A DNA stretch of 8,802 nt from NCBI GenBank assembly GCA_024277605.1, contig JAJRUU010000231.1, forward strand, positions 1 through 8,802, in the 5' to 3' direction. This DNA is from a bacterium (lineage in GTDB: Bacteria; SZUA-182; SZUA-191; JAJRXT01). This document shows, in pieces, positions 1 through 6,718 of this stretch. The notes beneath the pieces are model-generated. The model saw only the letters and a program-made list of their open reading frames with translations. It was not told the DNA's origin and did no database searches. Within the stretch, counting starts at the first letter, position 1. The number at the start of each line of letters is the position of its first letter. Both the position numbers and the translations under genes were made by a program.

Positions 1-135
1 GATGTACACTCTGACAAAAAAAAGGATTATGGCTTTAGCAGGGGAGTCGGAATTATAAAAAAAATAGCGGGACATGAAATGACACATAAAATCCTTGTAA
101 GCTATCCCTGGGAAGTTATTAGAGCTAAAAGCTAG
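1..135 (+). CDS. C-terminal fragment of an unidentified protein
   Basis: The frame is open from the first base and ends at TAG (133-135), giving 44 residues with the start outside the window. The tail reads GFSRGVGIIKKIAGHEMTHK and closes with SYPWEVIRAKS. It is basic and mixed, with no membrane segment. I do not recognise a family from this fragment. It lies on the same strand as the downstream polysaccharide genes, so it may belong to the same locus, but the 210-base gap with a REP element separates it from the flippase. Chance openness over 44 codons is possible, so the call is moderate only. Confidence 0.5.
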   Translation, partial: DVHSDKKKDYGFSRGVGIIKKIAGHEMTHKILVSYPWEVIRAKS

Positions 136-230
136 GAGTCTGTCGGACTTTGGATGATTCTACTGTATCGATAAACACCACAGCGGCATCACTTGTATCA
201 TTTTCTCTTTGAAATGGCACAGACACTTAC

Positions 231-287
231 TGGTAGTCGCAAGCTTCAGCTTGCGTACCAAGCGCAGGCTAAAGCCTGCGACTACCA
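231..287. repeat. Paired REP-like element (two facing GTAG hairpins)
   Basis: An outer 7-bp stem, TGGTAGT (231-237) with ACTACCA (281-287), encloses two perfect 8-bp hairpins with 2-base loops: 238-245/248-255 (loop TC) and 263-270/273-280 (loop AA), separated by TACCAAG (256-262). Each half is a GTAG tetranucleotide (233-236; complement at 282-285), one spacer base, then a hairpin. This is the architecture of bacterial REP sequences handled by REP-associated tyrosine transposases, here in facing orientation like a BIME. Read in the same direction, the halves differ at three places: one loop base and one A-T to G-C pair swap. No transposase is in the window. It sits just upstream of the flippase, so it could also affect transcription or mRNA stability. 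Confidence 0.85.
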
Positions 288-345
288 TATTTGTGCAGTT
301 ACAACTAGAAAATCATATTAGACCATGGTATAGAGATCAACTTTA

Positions 346-1923
346 ATGAAAAACATGTCAAATAGTTCTGAATACACATCTACCCATAAGACCTTAAAGC
401 GTGTTGCCAAGGGTGGTAGCCTGACCCTGCTGAGTACGTTTGCTAAAATGGGTTTGGGACTTGTATTGCAAGTATTGATCATCCGGTATCTGTCGAGGAG
501 CGAGTTCGGCTTGTTCTCTATGGCGGCTGCCGTAGCTAACATTCTGACTGTTTTTTCCACATTTGGGCTTGTTTCGGCCCTCCCCGCTTTTATTTCACAT
601 CAATTAGCGAAGGAAAACTATGCAAAGGCCCGCTCAGCTATCTCCGTTTCACTTAAAATTACGGCCATGCTTAGTGTAATTGTTTCGTTGGCATTATTCT
701 TTGGCGCCGAGTTTGTCTCTCAGGGTTTATTACATAAACCTGCTTTATCAGAATGTATAAAAATATTTGCTTTTGCTGTACCACTTATGGCTTTTATGAA
801 TCTGCTGATTTCGCATGTTAGGGCGATACAACAGGTAGGAGGAAAAGTATACTTTAAAGATATTATGCGTCCCAGTGTGGCGATATTCCTGATCATCCTG
901 GTTGTTCTGTTTGGACTTTCGTTCCGTTGGCTGTTGATCGCTTATGTCGCTAGTTTTTTAATTACATGTATTGCATTGTTTGTCTATGCTAAAGGAAAGC
1001 TTAAAGCAGCAATTCCGCAAGCCCGGTTAGTGTCGGTAACCAAAGAAGTCGTTATGTTTTCATTGCCGCTATTAGGTACGGGAATAGTGGCTCAACTGAT
1101 GATGTGGACGGATACTCTGATTCTGGGAAGGTTTTATCCGGCAGAAGCAGTTGGGTTATATAATGCTGCGCTACGTATAATTCAGGTTCTCCCTACTATG
1201 TTAATTGCTGCGGTTTTTCTGTACTTGCCGGCTGCTTCCCGCTTGTTTTCCAAAAATGACACTGAGGGTGTGCGTACCATATATGCTGCTATTACCAAGT
1301 GGCTATTATTAATGACGTTGCCGTTATTCATTTGTTTTCTGGGCGCACCAGAGCTGGTTTTAGGAAAACTGCTTGGTGCGCGGTATATAGAGGCAAGTTA
1401 TGTGCTACAGATTTTAACGATTGGGATATTTGCTTTTATTGCACTGGGGCCAAATTCACAAACCATTATTGCGATTGGTAAACCGAACATTAATTTCATT
1501 TGCTTGCTTTTCTCGCTGGTGGTTAATGTAGTTTTAGATATTATTTTTATTCCTATATATGGCGCTGTTGGGGCAGCGGTTGTTTCAACTATTTGTATGA
1601 TTCTAACTAATGTATTGGTTTCATACTGGGTGTATAGGCTTTCCAGGGTTCATCCCTTTACTAAAAACTATCTTAAGGTTGTTGTGCCTTCTTCTATTAT
1701 GATCTGTGCTGTCTTATTCTTAGGCCACGCTGGTATCCTTAAGAATCATCCTGGGCTCATTGTGCTGCTGGCGGTGGTTTCTCCTGCAATAGTATTTATA
1801 ACCAGAAGCATTGACCGGGAGGATGTAGCTTTATTCTCGATGTTTGAGCGGAAAATAACCGGCAACACACATTTTACAGAAAAGTTCTTCGGTAAGATGG
1901 CAGCTGTTGGCGAGCCCAATTAG
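346..1923 (+). CDS. Wzx/MVF-type polysaccharide flippase, multi-pass membrane protein
   Basis: The product is 525 residues, the usual size for the polysaccharide-synthesis (RfbX/Wzx) branch of the MOP flippase superfamily, which moves undecaprenyl-linked sugars from the cytoplasmic to the periplasmic face of the inner membrane. Hydrophobic segments run along its whole length, roughly 12-14 in all, for example near residues 25-46, 56-76, 104-124, 140-156, 177-193, 195-214, 238-260, 281-297, 318-335, 352-368, 382-404, 408-428, 446-461 and 469-486. Family-like stretches are the N-terminal GLGLVLQVLIIRYLSRSEFG (37-56), typical of flippase helix 1, and WTDTLILGRF with AEAVGLYNAALRI (254-278). An in-frame TAG at 331-333 limits the start to 346 or the ATG at 355. 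No clear Shine-Dalgarno precedes either. It leads the visible gene set. Substrate cannot be inferred from sequence. Confidence 0.9.
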   Translation: MKNMSNSSEYTSTHKTLKRVAKGGSLTLLSTFAKMGLGLVLQVLIIRYLSRSEFGLFSMAAAVANILTVFSTFGLVSALPAFISHQLAKENYAKARSAISVSLKITAMLSVIVSLALFFGAEFVSQGLLHKPALSECIKIFAFAVPLMAFMNLLISHVRAIQQVGGKVYFKDIMRPSVAIFLIILVVLFGLSFRWLLIAYVASFLITCIALFVYAKGKLKAAIPQARLVSVTKEVVMFSLPLLGTGIVAQLMMWTDTLILGRFYPAEAVGLYNAALRIIQVLPTMLIAAVFLYLPAASRLFSKNDTEGVRTIYAAITKWLLLMTLPLFICFLGAPELVLGKLLGARYIEASYVLQILTIGIFAFIALGPNSQTIIAIGKPNINFICLLFSLVVNVVLDIIFIPIYGAVGAAVVSTICMILTNVLVSYWVYRLSRVHPFTKNYLKVVVPSSIMICAVLFLGHAGILKNHPGLIVLLAVVSPAIVFITRSIDREDVALFSMFERKITGNTHFTEKFFGKMAAVGEPN

Positions 1924-2045
1924 CCCGAAAAATTCGGGCAGGCACAGCCTGTTTCTTCAGAACGTTGGCTCATAAATCTTATCTCACAAGGGGTGTGGCG
2001 AACCTAGCCTGAATTTATGAATAGATCAGGTCAGAAACAGCCCGA
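1923..2045 (+). other. Dyad-rich intergenic segment between flippase and acyltransferase
   Basis: A 7-bp hairpin, GCCCGAA (1923-1929) with TTCGGGC (1933-1939) and loop AAA, starts on the last base of the flippase stop codon. It has no T-tract after it, so it is not a standard intrinsic terminator. Its right arm could pair elsewhere: TCGGGC (1934-1939) with GCCCGA (2040-2045), extended after a small bulge by TGTTTCT (1950-1956) with AGAAACA (2033-2039). The long-range structure would enclose the first candidate start of the next gene (2017) and end just before the second (2053). Pairings are seen directly; any regulatory role is inference. Confidence 0.35.
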
Positions 2046-2982
2046 CACAATTATGAAAGAAAATAAATTATCCATTCAGAATTTTATCCGATTAATGTTC
2101 TTATACACGATCAGATATGCGGTGCCTTATGCGCCTAATGTAATATTGTATTTTCTGGCGGATGTAATAGGCGTACTAAGAAAAAGCGCTCCAGAAGCCC
2201 AGATTCTTAAGCAGGAACTTCGGAAAATGCTGGGTGATGAAATTTCAGAGGAGGAATTAGGCCGAATTGCGGTCGAAGGCATCGCCAATCACAAAAAGGA
2301 CCTTTTCGAGATATGGTCATTCCCCAGGCTTAACAAAAACAGAATAAAAAAATATGCCTATATAGAAGGCAAGGAACACTTAGACAATGCCTTAAAAAAT
2401 GACAAGGGAGCGCTTATCGCCGTGGTTCATTTCGGATCATGGAAGATGATCATTGCAGCCCTGGCCTATGAAGGCTATAAAGTGAACCAGATTGGTTTAG
2501 ATCCCCGGCATTTTGTTGATAAGAATCAAGCGCCGCATCATAATATCATTATGGAGATAGAACACCTGTCGGACCGGAGTTTACCGGCAAATTTCATTTA
2601 TATAGGAAAGTTTATAAGAGGGGTTTATAAGGCGCTGGCTCAAAACGAATTGGTTATTAATTCGTTAGATGGCTTTATGAGTCAAAAACGGTTGGAGGTG
2701 CCCTTTTTAAACAGTAAGCTGTCGCTTGCATTGGGACCTATAATCATTGCCGCAAGAAGTTCGGCGCCGTTACTTCCAACCTTTGCGGTGCGTCAGGATG
2801 ACAATCGATATAAAATTACTATACATGAAGAAATACCGCTGGATAAAAGTTTAGCTGAAGCGGAGGCGGTAAAGAAAGCGACCTTGGCCTATAGCAAACT
2901 CTTTGAAGAGTACGTTTTGCGATATCCATCCCATTACTGTAGATCGCTTTACGATAGAGTGAGAGACCCGGACAGGATCTGA
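2017..2982 (+). CDS. LpxL/HtrB-like acyltransferase with altered HX4D/E motif
   Basis: The 321-residue product matches the lipid A acyltransferase family in length and layout. It has an N-terminal hydrophobic/amphipathic anchor (about 22-53), an acyltransferase motif VVHFGSWK (136-143), and the later family blocks around D218-G219, PF (229-230), GP (240-241), AARSSAPLLPTF (245-256) and a C-terminal RYPSHYC (302-308). Members transfer acyl chains to lipid A precursors or related glycolipids at the inner face of the inner membrane. The catalytic dyad is normally H-X4-D/E; here H138 is present but the acidic position is K143 (AAG at 2443-2445). The enzyme may be inactive or use another residue. 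An in-frame TAG at 2005-2007 leaves only ATG 2017 or ATG 2053 as starts; neither has a good Shine-Dalgarno. The stop is 10 bases before the radical SAM gene. Substrate here is unknown. Confidence 0.82.
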   Translation: MNRSGQKQPDTIMKENKLSIQNFIRLMFLYTIRYAVPYAPNVILYFLADVIGVLRKSAPEAQILKQELRKMLGDEISEEELGRIAVEGIANHKKDLFEIWSFPRLNKNRIKKYAYIEGKEHLDNALKNDKGALIAVVHFGSWKMIIAALAYEGYKVNQIGLDPRHFVDKNQAPHHNIIMEIEHLSDRSLPANFIYIGKFIRGVYKALAQNELVINSLDGFMSQKRLEVPFLNSKLSLALGPIIIAARSSAPLLPTFAVRQDDNRYKITIHEEIPLDKSLAEAEAVKKATLAYSKLFEEYVLRYPSHYCRSLYDRVRDPDRI

Positions 2983-2992
2983 GACGGCTACT

Positions 2993-4348
2993 ATGAAGAT
3001 ACTTCTGATACAAGCGTACCTCGGCAAACATATCCCGCCGACTTTTCCTCTGGGGCTGGCGTATCTCGCCGCTTGTCTGCCGGATCATGAAGTGCGTATT
3101 CTTGACCTGAATATATACCAGGATCCATATGCAGAATTTCAAAGGTTGGCGGTTGAGTTTCTGCCTGATATTGTTGGAGTTTCTTTACGCAACATCGATG
3201 ATCAAAGCCGTCTTGCTATACGGTATTTTTACAAAGAATATCGACTGCTTATAAAGCTGATAAAGCAGTTGTTGCCACATATTCCATTAATTACCGGAGG
3301 AGCGGGATTTTCCATGTTTGCCGGTAAAATAATGGAGCGTAATCCAGAGATTGATTTCGGCGTGCTACACGAAGGTGAAAAAAGTTTGCCAGACCTGCTC
3401 AACAATCTCGATACTCCACAAAACGTAAAAGGGATTTTATATAGAAATAATGGAGCTGTCATCTTCAGCCCTCAGCGGGAATTGCCGGATGTTAAATCAA
3501 TCCCGTTTCCCCGTAGAGAGCTGTTAGCCCTGCCAGAGTATCCTGTGGCTTCATTGCCCTATGCTTTAGGAGTGCAAACCAAGAGGGGCTGTTCCCTTGA
3601 TTGTACATACTGTAATTATCCGTTTTTAAGCGGTAATAAGGTTAGGCTGCGTGTGCCTGCAAGTGTTGTCGACGAAATACAAGAGTTACAAAAAAAGCAC
3701 GGGATAAGCAATTTCATTTTTACTGATTCGGTTTTCAATGTTCCAATTAATCATGCACAACAGATATGTGAGGAAATTATCCATCGGGGACTTAAAGTCA
3801 AATGGGGTGCGTATCTCGATCTTCGATTTGCGGACGAGGATTTTCTGGTTTTGGCAAAGCGGGCGGGATGTGATGATTTTATTTGTTCACCGGATGCCGT
3901 ATCGGAAGGAGCGCTTAAAGGCCTGAACAAAGGCATAACCAAGGCGGATATTGATAGAGTATATAAGCTTTTTAAGCATAACGAAAAATTCAAACAGGTA
4001 CATGTCTATTTTAGCTTTTTACTAAACGGCCCGGGAGAAACTTTTTTTGGCCTTTTGCAAATCTTATTTTATTATATTAAAATTAAAGTTTCCTTATCAG
4101 GCAGAGGTGACGCCAGCGTGAACTGGATAAGAATAGAGCCTGATACCGATATTTATAAGCTGGCTAAAAAAAATAAATCATTGGACCCGTATACTGATTT
4201 ATTACCTGAGACAGAGGCAGGTTGCAGCAGCCTTTTTTACAGTCAACCCCCACTTAATTTTTTGGATTATCCAATTATAGGCTTCCTTAAGTTTCTTAGA
4301 GGAGCAAATAGAAAGATTATGGATATATTACGGAAAGGAAGGCCATGA
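2993..4348 (+). CDS. B12-binding-domain radical SAM protein
   Basis: 451 residues. Residues 1-130 look like a cobalamin-binding Rossmann domain of the radical SAM group: MKILLIQ start, FPLGLAYLAACL (18-29), PDIVGVSL (58-65), LITGGAGFSMFAG (99-111), and a closing HEGE (126-129). The radical SAM barrel follows, with the 4Fe-4S cluster motif C200-X3-C204-X2-C207 in RGCSLDCTYCNYP and a NGPGET turn (345-350). This family includes methyltransferases and ring-forming enzymes acting on unactivated carbons in lipids, cofactors and antibiotics; the reaction cannot be assigned here. The first domain lacks an obvious DxHxxG base-off signature, as in several members of this family. It starts 10 bases after the acyltransferase and overlaps the next gene by ATGA, so it is probably translated as part of the operon. 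The substrate may be the same lipid or glycan. Confidence 0.88.
   Translation: MKILLIQAYLGKHIPPTFPLGLAYLAACLPDHEVRILDLNIYQDPYAEFQRLAVEFLPDIVGVSLRNIDDQSRLAIRYFYKEYRLLIKLIKQLLPHIPLITGGAGFSMFAGKIMERNPEIDFGVLHEGEKSLPDLLNNLDTPQNVKGILYRNNGAVIFSPQRELPDVKSIPFPRRELLALPEYPVASLPYALGVQTKRGCSLDCTYCNYPFLSGNKVRLRVPASVVDEIQELQKKHGISNFIFTDSVFNVPINHAQQICEEIIHRGLKVKWGAYLDLRFADEDFLVLAKRAGCDDFICSPDAVSEGALKGLNKGITKADIDRVYKLFKHNEKFKQVHVYFSFLLNGPGETFFGLLQILFYYIKIKVSLSGRGDASVNWIRIEPDTDIYKLAKKNKSLDPYTDLLPETEAGCSSLFYSQPPLNFLDYPIIGFLKFLRGANRKIMDILRKGRP
4335..4342 (+). promoter_or_regulatory. Shine-Dalgarno of the GH39-like gene
   Basis: AAGGAAGG lies within the end of the radical SAM gene. Its AAGGA core is 5 bases from the ATG at 4345. 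It is the best ribosome-binding site in the window together with the one before 7521, and it fixes the start of the next gene, whose ATG overlaps the preceding TGA. Confidence 0.75.
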
Positions 4349-5994
4349 ATTACAGAATAAGTAAGTTGGCTCTGGTGATTTCACTAATAGCGGGTTTCTT
4401 GTTTGGTTGCTGTTATACTCAGGCATATGCTCAATATGGCGAGAACCGGAAAGCGCCGCATGACCGTAGCCGGAGACATTCCAGTAGAAACCTGGTAAAG
4501 CAATTTCATCAGTTATTAGCTGAGATGAAGGATAAAGGCTATGATGTGTCTGAAGCTGAAGCTTTAAATCGAAAAGCCAAGGGCCTCAATAGAGCGGGAG
4601 AAAGGCAGAAAGCGCTGCGGGTTTTAAAGGAAGCGATGGCTAAACTTGAAGCACTGCGGTCTGTTGCTGTCAAGTCGGCTGAAGATTTCAAAATAGATGT
4701 ATCTCCGAACAACAAGGGCAAAGAGAGCGTTTCTGTATCGGTAGCCGCCGCTAAAGCCAGGGTAATAGATGCCTTTCCTGTGGATTTTGTTAATGTTTCG
4801 GAGGATGTTTTGAAAAACTTCCACAGCCTGGAAGTAAACGCCAAAAATGGTAAGCTTAATCTGGAAATAAACTCTCCCGTGGTGGTTGAAGAATACCCCT
4901 ATTCAGATTTTAGATTCAAACAAAATAAGGCATTCGGCTCTACCGAATCCGGCTTGACTAAAATAAAGCTTAAACAGCTGTCCACTAAAGAATTAAATGT
5001 ACGCTTGGAGCGGATCTTAAGTATAATGGCTCAGGCGGGCGTTGGGGTGGCCCGGGATTTCCAATCCTATGATACCAGGCGAGTGGAGATTGAGTCTGAA
5101 AAGGGTAAGTATGATTTTTCTATGGCCGATTATGCGGTAGATACAGCGGCTAAAAAAAACATCGACTTTATAGGCCGCATAGGTATTCATTTTGGAAATA
5201 TAAAAAAAGATGGAATGCCTGATGATGAGGCGGCCTACATTGCCTATGTTAAACAAACGGTTAAACGTTATGCCGGGCGGGTCAAGATTTGGCAAACCAT
5301 AAAAGAGCCGATGCCGGGGAAACGCAAACGGGTGGGGAATGATGCAGGCTTAAATCCGAAAGATGTGGTAAAGATTCTGGAGCTAAGCTACAAAACTATA
5401 AAATCGGTCGATCCCTGCGCTACGGTGTATTTCCCCGGATTAGGCGCACCGGTAAAAAGTGGCGGATATGATAATGACTCTTATTTAGAGGAAATTATAG
5501 CGCTTGGTGGGGCTAAATACTTCGATGTCATAGGTATTGATGCTTATATTTATGATCTAAAGGAACAGGTAGAGAAATACAGGAAAATCCTGAAAAAATA
5601 TGGCTATAACAAGCCGATTTGGGTCGCTCAAATCGGGGCTCCTGACGCTAAGCCCAGTCGTTCACGTTTTATGGGAGGTGGCTCACACAGAGCGCAGGTC
5701 GAATTTATGGTTAAAAAATATGCCGAAGCATTCTCTCTGGGAGTAGAAAAAGTGTTTTGGGGAGAATTCCTGGACAAGAGTCAAGCCGAAGAGAAAAACA
5801 GGGGGGCTGTTTCAGCCGCCTGGAACATGACCGGACTTTTTTATACCGGAATCTGGAAGTTAAAGCCTGGGTATTTCACCCATAGATTGCTGGCGACTGT
5901 TTTAGACGGTTTTAGCTCTGCTGATAGGGTTGCTCCAAATGTGGTTAAATTCACTTTTTCAGCTAGAAGCCCGATTTATATTATCTGGCCATAA
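4345..5994 (+). CDS. Exported GH39-like TIM-barrel protein, nucleophile replaced
   Basis: 549 residues. A signal peptide is clear: basic start, hydrophobic core LALVISLIAGFLFG (8-21), then either a lipobox-like LFGC (cysteine 22) or an AYA cleavage site (27-29). Residues 45-110 are a charged helical stretch resembling a helical hairpin. Residues about 135-205 are probably beta-rich and unassigned. From about 210 the protein resembles the clan A glycosidase barrel of GH39/GH5 type: AGVGVARDF (231-239), a G-K-YDFS strand (254-259), WQTIKEP (316-322), DVIGIDAY (394-401), PIWVAQIGAP (424-433) and WGEF (472-475). E321 sits at the acid/base position, but the usual NEP is KEP, and the expected nucleophile Glu is Q429 (CAA at 5629-5631). 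It may be a non-catalytic glycan-binding protein or an unusual enzyme acting outside the cytoplasm. It overlaps the radical SAM gene by 4 bases. Confidence 0.78.
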   Translation: MNYRISKLALVISLIAGFLFGCCYTQAYAQYGENRKAPHDRSRRHSSRNLVKQFHQLLAEMKDKGYDVSEAEALNRKAKGLNRAGERQKALRVLKEAMAKLEALRSVAVKSAEDFKIDVSPNNKGKESVSVSVAAAKARVIDAFPVDFVNVSEDVLKNFHSLEVNAKNGKLNLEINSPVVVEEYPYSDFRFKQNKAFGSTESGLTKIKLKQLSTKELNVRLERILSIMAQAGVGVARDFQSYDTRRVEIESEKGKYDFSMADYAVDTAAKKNIDFIGRIGIHFGNIKKDGMPDDEAAYIAYVKQTVKRYAGRVKIWQTIKEPMPGKRKRVGNDAGLNPKDVVKILELSYKTIKSVDPCATVYFPGLGAPVKSGGYDNDSYLEEIIALGGAKYFDVIGIDAYIYDLKEQVEKYRKILKKYGYNKPIWVAQIGAPDAKPSRSRFMGGGSHRAQVEFMVKKYAEAFSLGVEKVFWGEFLDKSQAEEKNRGAVSAAWNMTGLFYTGIWKLKPGYFTHRLLATVLDGFSSADRVAPNVVKFTFSARSPIYIIWP

Positions 5995-6050
5995 TATAAC
6001 TTGTTATGTTCATAAGCAGTTGATAAATAAAGTTATCCTAAAGATAAACA

Positions 6051-6644
6051 ATGGAACTTATTAGAAATTCACAATTGATGTATGAGGCCAGAAAGAAAAG
6101 CGCCTTGATCTGGGTCTTACTGCTTATTGTTGAGATATTCTTTGTATTGTTAGCTGTGGCGTCTCCAATAATAGCTGTTTGTACCGCCTTTGTGCTGATA
6201 GCCATATTTCTGCTATTTACAAAACCAGAATATGCCCTTTACCTTTTTGTGTTTAGCATAATACCGGCGCCGTTTGTATTAGTTAGATTCGGAGTAGTAA
6301 CAATAAATGCTTCCTATCCGATTACCATGATTTTAATGATGTCCTGGATGATCGCTCGTCTTGCCGGTACTCGATCTGCCGGGCCTACTACTGAATGCCG
6401 ACAGGCGCTTATGGCTTTTGGAATCTGGGCCTTTTTGTCGCTATTTTGGACACGTGACCTGTCAGTGGGTTACGAGGATTTTACAAAATTATTTCTGGAT
6501 ATTGCGGCTGTATTTATGGTAGTTGCAATGATCAGGGACAAAAAACATTTTAAATATTTACTGGGCATTTTCATCTTTACGGGTTTTTTGACGCCGCTCT
6601 GGCGCTGTATTATCCTTATACCTCTTATTATTTACGGGAAATAA
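6051..6644 (+). CDS. O-antigen ligase/polymerase-like protein, N-terminal part of a frameshifted gene
   Basis: This frame gives 197 residues with hydrophobic helices near 19-37, 39-57, 61-78, 88-105, 119-133 and 145-160, as in the first half of O-antigen ligase (WaaL) or Wzy polymerase proteins. These are inner-membrane proteins that join or attach undecaprenyl-linked glycans on the periplasmic side. Homologous-looking sequence ends about residue 180, at TTG 6588-6590. The last 17 residues (TPLWRCIILIPLIIYGK) are probably out-of-frame. The frame one base back continues as DAALALYYPYTSYYLREI without a stop into the C-terminal half. Rejoined by a -1 shift at 6584-6590, the protein would be 493 residues, a normal size for the family. 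The ATG at 6051 has no convincing Shine-Dalgarno. It follows the GH39-like gene by 56 bases. Confidence 0.72.
   Translation: MELIRNSQLMYEARKKSALIWVLLLIVEIFFVLLAVASPIIAVCTAFVLIAIFLLFTKPEYALYLFVFSIIPAPFVLVRFGVVTINASYPITMILMMSWMIARLAGTRSAGPTTECRQALMAFGIWAFLSLFWTRDLSVGYEDFTKLFLDIAAVFMVVAMIRDKKHFKYLLGIFIFTGFLTPLWRCIILIPLIIYGK
6584..6590 (+). other. Frameshift site at a T_TTT_TTG run
   Basis: In the upstream frame the heptamer reads T TTT TTG, the form of a -1 slippery sequence. Slipping back one base gives L180 followed by GAC GCC GCT and joins the two halves exactly. A 4-bp GC hairpin (CGCC 6592-6595 with GGCG 6601-6604) follows only one base later, too close for a typical stimulator. A one-base deletion in a T7 run, a sequencing or assembly error, or transcript slippage explain it equally well. 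Confidence 0.7.
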
Positions 6645-6718
6645 TTCCGGTTTTCAACAATTTTTCAGTAATACTGAAATTTTGGTTAAAAAACATTAAG
6701 GTTCCAGAAGGTCGTGGG

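Noticed and set aside
137..149. Short dyad AGTC-TGTCG-GACT after the first partial gene
   Set aside because: Only four pairs plus a wobble, with no strong T-tract; not distinguishable from chance.
291..319. Possible promoter TTGTGC - 17 bases - CATATT before the flippase
   Set aside because: Only 3/6 and 4/6 matches to sigma-70 boxes, with no other support; in AT-leaning intergenic DNA this is expected by chance.
318..560. Reading frame on the - strand overlapping the flippase start
   Set aside because: No recognisable motif, and it lies over a convincing membrane transporter on the other strand; a shadow frame.
1923..1939. Hairpin at the flippase stop codon as an intrinsic terminator
   Set aside because: No run of T follows on the + strand (AGGCACAG comes next), so the terminator form is not met; kept only as a structured segment.
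5996..6007. Palindrome ATAAC-TT-GTTAT just after the GH39-like gene, as a terminator
   Set aside because: Five AT-rich base pairs and no T-tract; too weak, and the next gene in the same direction follows closely.
6663..6680. Hairpin TTTCAG-TAATA-CTGAAA between the two ligase-like halves as an intergenic signal
   Set aside because: The -1 frame is open through it and reads as part of the membrane protein, so it is coding sequence; it is also about 75 bases from the shift site, too far to stimulate frameshifting in the usual way.
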